Below are positions 26,717-35,963 of a stretch of 64,000 nt of DNA, piece by piece. Position numbers and translations under genes: made by a program. The notes beneath the pieces were generated by a model that saw only the letters and a program-made list of their open reading frames with translations, ran no database searches and was not told where the DNA came from. Every line of letters begins with the position of its first letter. Within the stretch, counting starts at the first letter, position 1. Source of the stretch: Clostridium ihumii AP5 (lineage in GTDB: Bacteria; Bacillota; Clostridia; Clostridiales; Clostridiaceae); assembly GCF_000612845.1 (NCBI RefSeq), contig NZ_CCAT010000046.1:1-64000 (forward strand). Reading direction: 5' to 3'.

Positions 26717-27613
26717 TTAATCATAGTTCACCTTTTTCTTTCCAATCTTAAACTGAATAGTATTTAACACAACAATTATAAAAAATAATACTAATGCAGC
26801 TGCAGAGGCAATTCCATATTGATAGTGGTTATAAAATTTATTGTATATATAATAAACCATAGTTAAACAACTATTTAATGGACCTGGTTGTTTATCAAAT
26901 AGTGCAAATACAGAACCAAATACTTTAAATCCATTTATGCAAGTTATTATACAAACAAAAAATAATGTTGGTGATAATAAAGGTATTACTACATACCTTA
27001 CCCTTTGCATAAAGCTTGCTCCATCTATTTTTGCAACTAATTCATACTTTTCATCTATATTTTGAAGCCCTGATAAGAAAATAATTATGTTGTATCCAAG
27101 TGTCCTCCAAACACTGACTATAACTAAACTCGTCATAGAATATTTAGGGTCTGTAAGCCACTGAATAGGGTCTATATTAAATATAGAAAGAAAATAATTT
27201 AAAAGCCCATGGTCACCATGAAAAATCCATCTCCATACCATAGATATAGCAATGCTTGATGTTACAAATGGTAGAAAGTATACACTTCTAAAAAAGCCTT
27301 TAAGCTTTATATTTGAATTTAAAAGTATGGCTATAAGAAGTGATAAACCTATAGATATTGGCATAACTAAAAGTACATAAACAAATGTATTCTTTATAGC
27401 TAAGAAAAAATCTGGATCACTTAAAAGATAAGCATAGTTATCTAATCCTCTTTCAAAAACTATATTTTTTTGATAGTTATACTTACTGTAAAAACTCATA
27501 TCAAAAGTCTTTATTATAGGATATATATTAAAAATAATTAATATTATAAGAACTGGTGCTATATATAGTAGTCCTTTTAAAAAAGTTTTTAAATTCTTAT
27601 TTTCATTAAGCAA
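26717..27613 (-). CDS. ABC importer permease (UgpA/MalF type)
   Basis: 298 residues with six membrane helices and the EAA coupling loop YELVAKIDGASFMQRVRYVVIPLLSPT (near 190-216). Its ATG overlaps the end of the ATPase gene by eight bases, indicating translational coupling. Partner of the 25881 permease in one channel. Confidence 0.85.
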   Translation of the reverse strand: MLNENKNLKTFLKGLLYIAPVLIILIIFNIYPIIKTFDMSFYSKYNYQKNIVFERGLDNYAYLLSDPDFFLAIKNTFVYVLLVMPISIGLSLLIAILLNSNIKLKGFFRSVYFLPFVTSSIAISMVWRWIFHGDHGLLNYFLSIFNIDPIQWLTDPKYSMTSLVIVSVWRTLGYNIIIFLSGLQNIDEKYELVAKIDGASFMQRVRYVVIPLLSPTLFFVCIITCINGFKVFGSVFALFDKQPGPLNSCLTMVYYIYNKFYNHYQYGIASAAALVLFFIIVVLNTIQFKIGKKKVNYD

Positions 27614-28685
27614 ATTTTATATTTTCTCCTGTCTCGGCATCAAAGAATAATAATCTATCCTTTTTTATACCAATTGAAATATCCTTAGTTTCTAAACTTA
27701 ATAAATCATAAGGGACCACTATTTTAACCTTAGCACCGTTAATATCAACCTTTAATATTGAGTCTTTGCCTATATTTTCTCTATCCATAATTTTGCCATC
27801 AAAATATTTATTGTCTGCATTCACTACAAAATCTTCTGGTCTAATACCAACCTTGTAGCTATTAACTTTTTCCGATATTTTATCTATATTTTTAAAGTCA
27901 TCCAATTTTAAATTCTTATCAAAAATGTTTAATACGTTTTTTTCTTTACTTATATAACAATCAAAAATATTTATAGACGGATTTCCTATAAAATTTGCTA
28001 CAAATAAATTTTTAGGATTTTTATAAAGTTCATTTGGCAAATCATACTGTTGGAGCTTTCCATCTTTTAATATAACGATTTTATCCGAAATACTTAATGC
28101 TTCTTCTTGATCATGAGTTACAAATATTGTAGTTATATTCAGTTCTTTCTGAATTCTCCTTATCTCAGATCTCATTTCAACACGAAGTTTTGCATCTAAA
28201 TTTGATAATGGCTCATCTAAAAGTAATATTTCTGGTTTTTTAACTAAAGCCCTTGCAATTGCTACTCTTTGCTGTTGTCCACCTGACAATTCTGATGGCT
28301 TTCTTTTAAGTAGTTCTTCAATCTTAACAAGATTAGCCATATAAAGAACGTTTTCTTTTATATACTGCTTGTCCTTTTTTTGTAATTTCAAAGGAAATGC
28401 TATATTATCGAAAACATTCATATGAGGATATAATGAATAGTTTTGAAAAACCATACCTATATTCCTCTTTTCCGGATCAACATTATCTATTACCTTATCA
28501 TTAAAAGATATAGAACCATTTGCAGCTTTGTGTATACCTGCTATAGTAAAAATAGTTGTACTTTTACCACATCCACTTGGTCCAAGCAAACTCACAAGTT
28601 CTCCAGATTTAACATGTAAGTTAAGACCATCTACAGCAACAAAATCTTTAAACTTAACAGAAAGATTCTCAATTTTTAAATCCAT
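27606..28685 (-). CDS. ABC importer ATPase (UgpC/MsmK type)
   Basis: 359 residues. ATPase domain with Walker A GPSGCGKST (near 36-44), LSGGQQQR signature (near 133) and LLLDEPLSNLDAKLR. The C-terminal regulatory OB-like domain (about 235-359, with VGIRPEDF) marks the sugar/glycerol-phosphate importer class. Such ATPases can serve several importers. It starts 12 bases after the TudS-like gene, with GGAAGGTGAA upstream. Confidence 0.85.
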   Translation of the reverse strand: MDLKIENLSVKFKDFVAVDGLNLHVKSGELVSLLGPSGCGKSTTIFTIAGIHKAANGSISFNDKVIDNVDPEKRNIGMVFQNYSLYPHMNVFDNIAFPLKLQKKDKQYIKENVLYMANLVKIEELLKRKPSELSGGQQQRVAIARALVKKPEILLLDEPLSNLDAKLRVEMRSEIRRIQKELNITTIFVTHDQEEALSISDKIVILKDGKLQQYDLPNELYKNPKNLFVANFIGNPSINIFDCYISKEKNVLNIFDKNLKLDDFKNIDKISEKVNSYKVGIRPEDFVVNADNKYFDGKIMDRENIGKDSILKVDINGAKVKIVVPYDLLSLETKDISIGIKKDRLLFFDAETGENIKFA

Positions 28686-28697
28686 AAATTCACCTTC

Positions 28698-29267
28698 CTA
28701 AATTTTTTTCTTAAAGAATTTGATTACTTCATCTATATTTAAACTGTCTATCCCAACTACAGGAACATCTAAATTTTTAACTTCTAATAATTTATAAAGT
28801 CTTTCAATAAGTACTCCTGGCTCATTAATAAGCTTTATAGAAGAAATCATCTCAGATAAATTCTCATTACTACCTATCTCACCATACCAATCTCCAGAGC
28901 AAGTTTTATCTACTCCACAGCTTGGACTACCATTGATACCTATAATACCTAAAACTGAAAAACCATTATTTATATATTCTTCTATCTGATTTATAGGTTC
29001 TTTTAATAATAAATCGCTTACCTCTCTAAAATGAGGTGTATCAAATTGCTCCTTAACATGTCCCCAACGCTTTAACCCATAGCAAGTTGTTTCAGGACAT
29101 GGAAGTTGTAAAATTCCAACACCATTTTCAAAAAATAAAGAAAGAAGTTCTTTTTTCTTCATTTCAAACTCCTCATTAGATTCTTTAAAACTAACTACCT
29201 TCGAAAACGGATTTATTAAACAATGACTTAAAACAATAATTTTTTTACATGTATTTATATTTTTCAT
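28698..29267 (-). CDS. TudS-related putative desulfidase (CD3072-like)
   Basis: 189 residues with conserved cysteines in SHCLINPFSKV, LPCPETTCYGLKRWG and GINGSPSCGVDKTC, the pattern of TudS-like desulfidases that use an iron-sulfur cluster to remove sulfur from thiolated compounds such as thiouracil. The C-terminal part is a small alpha/beta extension. It is the first gene of the operon with the Ugp-type importer, so its substrate may be what the importer brings in; that is inference. ATG 29267 has AGGTGG upstream; the longer frame to 29426 is AT-rich and has no site. Confidence 0.75.
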   Translation of the reverse strand: MKNINTCKKIIVLSHCLINPFSKVVSFKESNEEFEMKKKELLSLFFENGVGILQLPCPETTCYGLKRWGHVKEQFDTPHFREVSDLLLKEPINQIEEYINNGFSVLGIIGINGSPSCGVDKTCSGDWYGEIGSNENLSEMISSIKLINEPGVLIERLYKLLEVKNLDVPVVGIDSLNIDEVIKFFKKKI

Positions 29268-29412
29268 AAAACCACCTAAATTAATTAAAAAAAGTAATAT
29301 AATCGTACGTTTACAGTATAAATATACAAACAAAATATTACAAATATACAATTTCAATAGATATTTGTTATCTATTTGTAAAACAAATAAACATATACAT
29401 ATAATGATAAAA

Positions 29413-29440
29413 CAAAAGAACTGCATAATTTTGCAGTTCT
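29413..29440 (-). terminator. Hairpin after the 17-codon leader ORF
   Basis: AAGAACTGCAAAATTATGCAGTTCTTTTGTTTT on the minus strand: nine-pair stem followed by T-rich tail. The stem begins at the last base of the leader ORF's stop codon, a layout typical of attenuators. Confidence 0.65.
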
Positions 29441-29493
29441 TATAAATACTCTTTTAAATCATCTAAAGATTGCATATCTAATATTTCTGTCAA
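29440..29493 (-). CDS. 17-codon leader ORF upstream of the TudS/Ugp operon
   Basis: TTG start six bases after a perfect GGAGGTG, reading MTEILDMQSLDDLKEYL (start read as Met). It ends at a terminator hairpin, 173 bases before the desulfidase gene. It could be a leader peptide for attenuation, a small secretion-less peptide, or the relic of a lost gene's start. No run of one amino acid is visible, so classical amino-acid attenuation is not evident. Confidence 0.4.
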   Translation of the reverse strand: MTEILDMQSLDDLKEYL

Positions 29494-29599
29494 ACTAAAC
29501 ACCTCCTTATTTATTTCAATTTTATCATCAGAATTCTATATTTATAGCATTTCTAGATTTTATATTTTTTATCTTAAAACATCAATTGACTAAAGGAAG

Positions 29600-29935
29600 T
29601 TAATCTTCAGTAGCCGCTGGGACTGGCTCTGATAAATTTATTTATGGATATGCACCTTTGTTCTAGACTCTTCTTAATATATATAACACCTTGAGTTGCC
29701 TGTCCCTTTTGTTACGGCTTAAAACTTAGATAGTAATTTACTAATATACGGCTTCTAACTTTTTACTTGACTTTATCCTTACTTAATTTATCTTTTTAAT
29801 CTTAAACATACCAATCAACAAGAGGGACAGACATTTTTGGGGCTAGTTACCTTTTCTTGATTTACTACCTTTTTTAATAAGCTACTTACCTAAACAAGCA
29901 AAGTCAGTCCCAACTGAAGAAGTTACTGTACTTAA
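29600..29935. repeat. Structured repeat with GGGAC/GTCCC arms
   Basis: CTGGGACTGGCT (29616-29627) pairs with AGTCAGTCCCA (29901-29911), and CTGTCCCTTTTGTT (29698-29711) pairs with AACAAGAGGGACAG (29817-29830), giving nested long-range stems. The right arm is repeated at 17265-17385. It has no coding capacity. It may be a non-autonomous mobile element or a structured RNA. It lies directly downstream of an Rpn gene. Confidence 0.6.
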
Positions 29936-29970
29936 ATTTTAATTATTATTTTCAAACATAAAAAGACAGG

Positions 29971-31086
29971 TTATTTACCTGCCTCAGTTTCTTTTCTTAT
30001 TTTTTTAACTTCCTCTATGTTAAGTCCTACTTTTGATGCTATAGTTTCATCATCTAAAATATCTAATAAATTTCTAGCTAGCTCTATTTTTCCTTTTTCT
30101 ATTCCTTTTTCTATTCCTTTCTTCTCTGCTATTTCTTCCATTTCCTTTATTATAAATGCGTTGTTAGCTACCATATTTTTAACCTCCTCTTTACTTGCGT
30201 CTAAAACTTCCCTTGCCTTTTCAGCTAGTCTATCCTCGGTTGTATTTTTTATCCAATGTTTTATAGCTTTTAATTCTTCTTTTGTAAGTTTATCAAAGAA
30301 TAATGCTATTGTTTTAACTCTTTCTAAAAACTCTATTGGTGTTATTTTTTGATCTAATAAAAATATAGCTGATGTTACATTTTTATTTTCCACCAATTTT
30401 TCTTTTGTAAATCCGTTGTTTATATCTATAGGGTTCAAAGTTTCTCCTTATACTTATCCTTCTTATAACTTTGACACCCTTATTAGTGAGACTAGCTCGG
30501 AAAACCCTCTATAAAAATTTAAAATATATAACTTCAACATATTCATTTATGTATATATAATATTAAATTCGAGCTTGTTTCCCTACATTATATCATATGT
30601 AAAATTTAAAATTCCATTGTGAAATTTATCTTCATTATAGAACATTTTTCTAAATTCATTTGGTGCATCCCAAACCTTTGTTCCATTATATAAAACAATT
30701 GGAACTACTACTGGTATTTTTATGTTCTTATCATTTTTATCATGTTTGGCATTTTTACAATACTCTCTAAGTATTTCACAAATATAAAATAAAAGCCTTA
30801 TTGGCATTGTGTAGTCAACTCTTGATTGAAATTCTAAAAGTATATAAAATATTGCTTCACTATCTCCTATTTTTGCTTTATATACTATATCTGATTCAGA
30901 TTCTTCATAATCAGAAGCTATGTAAGACTTGTTAACTAGTGTTAAATCTTCTGCCCTTAATTCCTTTGTAAACTCCTTGTTTACAAAATTCTTTAATAAA
31001 TCAAGTGCTATTTCCTTTTTTGAATACAAATCTTTATAGGATTTATCATGAATATGATATATATCCTTTTTAGTTTTTTCCTTCAT
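29971..31086 (-). pseudogene. Rpn family recombination-promoting nuclease, split in two
   Basis: The N-terminal half (31086-30583, MKEKTKKDIYHIHDKSYKDLY.., with EFQSRVDYTMPIRLLFYIC) is the PD-(D/E)XK-type nuclease of the Rpn/Transposase_31 family. It ends FTYDIM and a stop. The C-terminal half (30438-29971) resumes at IDINNGFTKEKLVENKNVTSAIFLLDQKITP. About 145 bases between the halves interrupt what should be one reading frame of some 310 codons. GIEKGIEKGK is a local repeat in the C-terminal half. A similar decayed copy lies at 16746. Confidence 0.75.
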
Positions 31087-31339
31087 CTAAAATCAATCCT
31101 TTATTTGTTCATTTATCTTAAGTTGTACCCTTAAAGTCTAAAATTATACATTATCGCATAAGTCAAAATAATAAATTCCTTTCTATATAAAAGAACAATT
31201 ATCCTACTATTAACATATCTATTTTGAATCGCTAACTAAGCTTGTGATATCAAAATGGAATGTCTGAATCGTTTACATATATTATTTTAAATGTTATTAT
31301 TTTGTTGAATTTATAAGACATATGAGAAGATATGTCGAA

Positions 31340-31500
31340 ATATATTTTCTTTAAAGGGAATGCAGTGTAATTCTGCAACAGCCCACGCTACTGTGATGAT
31401 AATACCTTATTACTATAGTGATTATAGTTCGGTTGATTCTAAGTCAGAAAACCTTCCGTGTATTGTATATACTATTATCTCGATGGGGGATACTTAGTAC
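31340..31500 (+). ncRNA. Cobalamin riboswitch
   Basis: AAAGGGAATGCAGTGTAATTCTGCAACAGCCCACGCTACTGTGATG has the order of the conserved B12-box elements (GGGAA..GTG..CC..CAGCCC.CGCTACTGT). The later CTAAGTCAGAAAACCTTCC matches the GTCAGAA.ACCTGCC element of adenosylcobalamin riboswitches. It precedes the importer gene at 31591 and ends before a terminator. On B12 binding it should turn the importer off. Confidence 0.85.
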
Positions 31501-31509
31501 GACAAATTT

Positions 31510-31534
31510 CTGTTTTACTATACGTATAAAACAG
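31510..31534 (+). promoter_or_regulatory. Candidate antiterminator stem
   Basis: CTGTTTTA (31510-31517) pairs with TAAAACAG (31527-31534). The right arm is also the left arm of the terminator that follows, so the two stems exclude each other: a classic riboswitch expression platform. Confidence 0.55.
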
Positions 31535-31565
31535 CTGTGGAATTCCCTCAGCTGTTTTTATTTTT
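31528..31565 (+). terminator. Riboswitch-controlled terminator
   Basis: AAAACAGCTG - loop TGGAATTCCCT - CAGCTGTTTT then TATTTTT, 25 bases before the importer start codon. Confidence 0.8.
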
Positions 31566-31590
31566 AAAATTATATTAAGGGAGAGAGAAT

Positions 31591-33165
31591 ATGAAAAAAG
31601 CAACTACTAAACGACTTTCTATTATTCTGACGGTGATGTTTGCCCTATTCACTTTTATAGGATGCTCGCCGAAATCAAACAAAGCTGAAGCTTCTAACAT
31701 CGATCAAACACGAGAGATGATTTTTGCAGCTTCAAGAGATCAAGCACCTGGTGAAAAAGATGCACATTATTGCACTATTAATTTAGGTGTATGGGAACCA
31801 CTTGTTACAAAAGATGAAGACGGTAACCCAGCCCCAGCATTAGCTGAATCATGGGAAAGCAATGATGCTCGTACTGAATGGACATTTAAATTAAAGAAAG
31901 ATGTTAAATTTTCAAATGGAACACCTTTTAACTCTGACATTGTTGTTAAGAACTTTGATCGTTATAAAAAAGGTCCATTTCCATCATCTTTTTATGGAAT
32001 GAACATAGAAACTACTTATCCAGGTCTTAAGGATGTTGTAGCTGTTGATGAAAACACAGTAAAACTTACATTCTCAAAGGCAAATCCTATGCTTACATAT
32101 ACAATGGCTAACTTCGGAAGTAGTATTTTTGAACCATCTTGCTTTGCTGAAGATGGAAATTTCAAAGAAATGGCTATTGGAACAGGTCCTTATAAACTAG
32201 TTGAAAATGTTGTAGGAGAATACTGTGTAATTGAAAAAAATGAAAATTATCATGGTGATGCCCCAACTCTTCAAAAATTAAAATTCCGTGTTATAAGTGA
32301 TGCAAATAATAGATACTCTGCATTATTATCAGGTGAGGTTCACGGATTATGTGACTTAGGAGCTATAACTCCATCACTTGCTGCAGAACTTGAAAAGAAT
32401 AAAGACTTCACTGTAAGTGTTGGTGATTCTGGTATCACTCACTTTTTAAATGTTAACGGAAACAAATTTCCTTTCAATGACATAAAAATGAGAGAAGGAT
32501 TAAGCCTTTTATTAGATAGAGAAGAAATTATAAATGAATTTTACAATGGATACGGACTACCTGCTGGTGCATTCTTAAATTACACATCACCTTTCTACAA
32601 GAAAATAGATGCTGTGCATAATGCTGAAAAAGGTAAAAAACTAATCAAAGAAGTAATTGGTGATAAAGAAGTTAATCTTGAATTTATTTTACCAACTGGA
32701 GATTGCAACCGTTATCCTTACGAAGAAGAAGCTGTTTATATCCAATCTCTTTTATCAGAAGTGGGAATAAACTCAAATATAACAGTATTTGAATGGGGTA
32801 AATGCAAAGAAATGATGAAATCCGGAAGTTATGATATGTGTTTAAAAATTCAAGGACTTCCAAGTGCAGACCCATTTGGTCTTTTTAAAGGATATATGTA
32901 TAGCAAAGGTGGTTCAAATATTGGATATGGTTTAGGCTATAAAAATGAACATGTTGATGAACTTATAGAAAATGCTAGTAATGAATTAAATATGGACAAA
33001 AGAAAATCCATTTATGATGAATTACAAGATATATCAGCAAAAGATTTTCCAAACATTCCAGTAATGTATTCTCAAGAAGTAGTTGCTTGTAGCTCAAAAG
33101 TTAAAGGTTACAAAGCTACTCCATACGGTTTAACTGGATACACTCAAGTTGAGTGGGCTGAATAA
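31591..33165 (+). CDS. Nickel/peptide-type ABC importer substrate-binding lipoprotein
   Basis: 524 residues of the family 5 solute-binding fold (NikA/DppA/OppA). The lipobox is FIGC (Cys near 25). Typical segments: LAESWESNDARTEWTFKLKKDVKFSNGTPFNSD and IGTGPYKL. Because a cobalamin riboswitch controls the operon, the likely cargo is cobalt, free or in a chelate, or a cobalamin precursor; the fold alone would also fit nickel or peptides. ATG follows GGGAGAGAG. A weak hairpin at 33176-33217 between this gene and the permeases may set the higher level of the binding protein. Confidence 0.8.
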   Translation: MKKATTKRLSIILTVMFALFTFIGCSPKSNKAEASNIDQTREMIFAASRDQAPGEKDAHYCTINLGVWEPLVTKDEDGNPAPALAESWESNDARTEWTFKLKKDVKFSNGTPFNSDIVVKNFDRYKKGPFPSSFYGMNIETTYPGLKDVVAVDENTVKLTFSKANPMLTYTMANFGSSIFEPSCFAEDGNFKEMAIGTGPYKLVENVVGEYCVIEKNENYHGDAPTLQKLKFRVISDANNRYSALLSGEVHGLCDLGAITPSLAAELEKNKDFTVSVGDSGITHFLNVNGNKFPFNDIKMREGLSLLLDREEIINEFYNGYGLPAGAFLNYTSPFYKKIDAVHNAEKGKKLIKEVIGDKEVNLEFILPTGDCNRYPYEEEAVYIQSLLSEVGINSNITVFEWGKCKEMMKSGSYDMCLKIQGLPSADPFGLFKGYMYSKGGSNIGYGLGYKNEHVDELIENASNELNMDKRKSIYDELQDISAKDFPNIPVMYSQEVVACSSKVKGYKATPYGLTGYTQVEWAE

Positions 33166-33175
33166 AATAAAAAAA

Positions 33176-33217
33176 CAAATATCCCTGAAGGTCTTATGAC
33201 TTTTGGGGTATTTTTTT
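33176..33217 (+). terminator. Weak hairpin between binding protein and permease genes
   Basis: ATATCCCTGAAGGTC - TTAT - GACTTTTGGGGTAT then TTTTTT, imperfect stem. Probably partial termination within the operon. Confidence 0.55.
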
Positions 33218-33230
33218 AAGAGAGGTATTT

Positions 33231-34181
33231 ATGGATTTATTTAAATATATATCAAAACGACTTTTAACTTTAATCCCTGTGCTATTAGGCATTACTTTTT
33301 TTGCTTTTCTTCTTGGTCATATATCACCTGGCGACCCTGCTGAAGAAGCACTAATTTCCATAGGCATAGAAGTTCCTAGCGTTGAGCAACTAGCTGAAAT
33401 GCGCGAAAATATGGGCCTTAATGATAACATCTTTAAACAATATGGACATTGGGTTAAAAATGCAGTTAAAGGTGATTTAGGCACTTCCTATTTCACTAAA
33501 AAAAGTATATCTGAAGAATTTAAAACACGAATTCCAATAACACTAAAGATATCTATATTAGCTTTAATTATGACTATATTCCTAGGCATTGGCATTGGTC
33601 TTTTAATGGCTATATTTAAAGATACATTTACAGATAAATTGCTCAGGTTGATTTCTGTATTATTTTTATCAATCCCAGGCTTTTGGCTTGCAATAATAAT
33701 GATTATTATATTTTGCGAAAAACTACATTTACTGCCTACAAGTGGAAATGGTGGAATTAAACACATGATTATGCCAGCCTTTGTCCTTGCTAGTTCTACT
33801 ATTGCAATGACTTCTAGGGTAACTCGTTCTACACTAATTAAAGAACTAGGTGAACAATATATTGTTGTTGCTAAATCTAAAGGTTTATCTCAAAAACTTG
33901 CTACATTCAAACATGCATTCATTAACTCTCTTGTACCTATTGTAACTCTTATAGGTAATTACTTTGGTGGAATTTTAGGTGGTGCAACCATTGTTGAATC
34001 AATTTTTTCACTTCAAGGAATGGGAAGTTATGTATTAAGAGGTATTAGTAGTCGAGATTACCCTATAGTTCAAGGTTACGTTTTATATACTGGTATCATT
34101 TACGTTGTAATAACTTTAACAATTGATATTATATATATTTTTATTAACCCTAAAATTAGATTGAATGGAGTGAACAATTAA
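33231..34181 (+). CDS. Nik/Opp-type ABC importer permease 1 (NikB/DppB-like)
   Basis: 316 residues with the N-terminal signature of the DppB class (YISKRLLTLIPVLLGITFFAFLLGHISPGDPA) and six membrane helices. The EAA-like coupling loop TLIKELGEQYIVVAKSKGLS is at about 200-220. Pairs with the second permease, whose ATG overlaps this gene's last base. ATG follows AAGAGAGG. Confidence 0.85.
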   Translation: MDLFKYISKRLLTLIPVLLGITFFAFLLGHISPGDPAEEALISIGIEVPSVEQLAEMRENMGLNDNIFKQYGHWVKNAVKGDLGTSYFTKKSISEEFKTRIPITLKISILALIMTIFLGIGIGLLMAIFKDTFTDKLLRLISVLFLSIPGFWLAIIMIIIFCEKLHLLPTSGNGGIKHMIMPAFVLASSTIAMTSRVTRSTLIKELGEQYIVVAKSKGLSQKLATFKHAFINSLVPIVTLIGNYFGGILGGATIVESIFSLQGMGSYVLRGISSRDYPIVQGYVLYTGIIYVVITLTIDIIYIFINPKIRLNGVNN

Positions 34182-35014
34182 TGAATTATAAAGGAAAAGT
34201 CAAAATAAGAATTGCTTCATATAGCAGTATTCTCATACTTATTGTTCTAATAAATGTTTTTGCACCTTATATTGCACCCTATAATCCTAACGAAGTTGTA
34301 ATGTCTCAAAAACTTCAAACCCCTAATAGTGCTCACCTTTTGGGTACTGACAATTTAGGTCGTGATATTTTAAGTAGAGTAATTTATGGTGGTCGTTCAT
34401 CCATTTTAATTGCTGCCGCTGCTACCTCTCTTTCTATGAGCCTTGGGCTAATAATTGGACTAGCTTCTGGATATTTTGGGGGAATTTTAGATAGCATAAT
34501 CACTATAATTTCTAATATATTTCAGGGGCTTCCAGGTATGACACTTATGATTGCACTTGTAGGTATTCTAGGTGCTGATAATAAAAGTCTTGTATTCTCT
34601 TTAGTTATCACCTCATGGGTTGGTTTTTCGAGATTTGTTCGTGCTGAAGTTATGCGTACAAAACAAGAAACATACATTGAAGGAATGAAGTGCTTTGGTG
34701 CTAGTCATCTTAGAATTATTATAAAAGGAATTATACCTAATATTTTAAGCAACTGCCTAATTTTATTTACAACACGTATAGGTAGAGTTGTACTATCAGT
34801 TTCTGGTCTTAGTTACCTAGGTCTTGGTATTCAGCCACCTACTCCTGATTGGGGTGCTATGATAAGTGAAGCACAAAAATATTTTCGAACAACTCCCCAT
34901 CTATTAATTGCACCAGGCATTTGCATAATCATATTTTCACTTGCAGTTAATCTTTTAGGTGATGCTCTTCGTGACTATATGGATGTAAAAAATGACTCAA
35001 TAAAGGAGTTTTAA
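34181..35014 (+). CDS. Nik/Opp-type ABC importer permease 2 (NikC/DppC-like)
   Basis: 277 residues. HLLGTDNLGRDILSRVIYGGRSSI near 53-76 is the diagnostic DppC/NikC motif. Coupling loop VRAEVMRTKQETYIEGMKCFGAS near 160-182. Final LGDALRDYMD as in the family. One base overlap with permease 1; the ATPase gene starts two bases after its stop, so the five genes are one operon. Confidence 0.85.
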   Translation: MNYKGKVKIRIASYSSILILIVLINVFAPYIAPYNPNEVVMSQKLQTPNSAHLLGTDNLGRDILSRVIYGGRSSILIAAAATSLSMSLGLIIGLASGYFGGILDSIITIISNIFQGLPGMTLMIALVGILGADNKSLVFSLVITSWVGFSRFVRAEVMRTKQETYIEGMKCFGASHLRIIIKGIIPNILSNCLILFTTRIGRVVLSVSGLSYLGLGIQPPTPDWGAMISEAQKYFRTTPHLLIAPGICIIIFSLAVNLLGDALRDYMDVKNDSIKEF

Positions 35015-35015
35015 A

Positions 35016-35963
35016 ATGGATAAAAATAATATTAAAATAGAAAATTTAAATGTAAAATTTGTAACACCCTTTGGCTCTGTAAAAGCCGTTAAAAATCTTA
35101 CAACTACATTTACGGCAAATAAAATAACTGGAATAATTGGCGAAAGCGGAAGCGGAAAATCTGTAATGGGAATGGCTATTTTGCAGCTTCTCCCTGAAAA
35201 TGCCCTTATTAATGGTACATGTACTTATAAGGATTTTAATTTATTTAAATTAGGACCTAAAAAAATGCAAAAAATATGTGGTAAAGAAATTGGACTTATT
35301 CCCCAAAATCCCAATGCATCTCTTAATCCAATGATGAAAATTAGAAATCAACTTAAGGAACCTCTTTTAATTCATAAGTTAATGAACAAGAAAGATGCCA
35401 ATAATGAAGTTAATGATTTATTAAAGCAATTTGGGTTTCATGATTCATCTTCAATTGGACAAAAATATTCATTTCAAATGAGTGGTGGAATGAACCAACG
35501 TATTGTTTCAGCTTTAGGCCTTGCTTGCAAACCCAATTGGATAATAGCAGATGAACCAACTAAAGGATTAGATGCCATAATGAGAAATCAAGTTTACAGA
35601 GTTCTAAAGAAAATTTACTCTGAAAATAATTGTGGAATGATTGTTATTACACATGACTTAATGCTTGCCTTTCATTTGTGTGATGAAATAAGAGTAATGT
35701 ATTCTGGAGAAATAATCGAGCAAGGTCCATGTAAAAATGTGTTTGAATCACCTTTGCATCCTTATACAAAAGGTCTTTTAAATGCATTACCTCAAAATGG
35801 AATGAAACCTGTTCCATATGGTTCTAAAAATATAGATGATAAGTCTTCTGCATGTGCCTTTTTTAATCGCTGTCCAAATGCTAACTCAAATTGTTTGAAT
35901 AAAAAAATGGAAAACTTTTCGGTTAGCGAAAAAAGAAAGGTAAGGTGCTTTAACTATGCTTAA
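35016..35963 (+). CDS. Nik/Opp-type ABC importer ATPase 1 (NikD/DppD-like)
   Basis: 315 residues. Walker A GESGSGKS (near 43-50), signature MSGGMNQR (near 154), Walker B WIIADEPTKGLDAIM. The C-terminal oligopeptide-transporter tail CAFFNRCPNANSNC with clustered cysteines is typical and in related proteins holds an iron-sulfur cluster. Overlaps ATPase 2 by eight bases. The signature has MNQ in place of the common QxQR, which does not affect assignment. Confidence 0.82.
   Translation: MDKNNIKIENLNVKFVTPFGSVKAVKNLTTTFTANKITGIIGESGSGKSVMGMAILQLLPENALINGTCTYKDFNLFKLGPKKMQKICGKEIGLIPQNPNASLNPMMKIRNQLKEPLLIHKLMNKKDANNEVNDLLKQFGFHDSSSIGQKYSFQMSGGMNQRIVSALGLACKPNWIIADEPTKGLDAIMRNQVYRVLKKIYSENNCGMIVITHDLMLAFHLCDEIRVMYSGEIIEQGPCKNVFESPLHPYTKGLLNALPQNGMKPVPYGSKNIDDKSSACAFFNRCPNANSNCLNKKMENFSVSEKRKVRCFNYA

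Noticed and set aside
29600-29935. Riboswitch or T-box leader for the Ugp-type operon
   Set aside because: It lies upstream of the leader ORF but is partly repeated beside another Rpn gene, so it is better explained as a mobile repeat.
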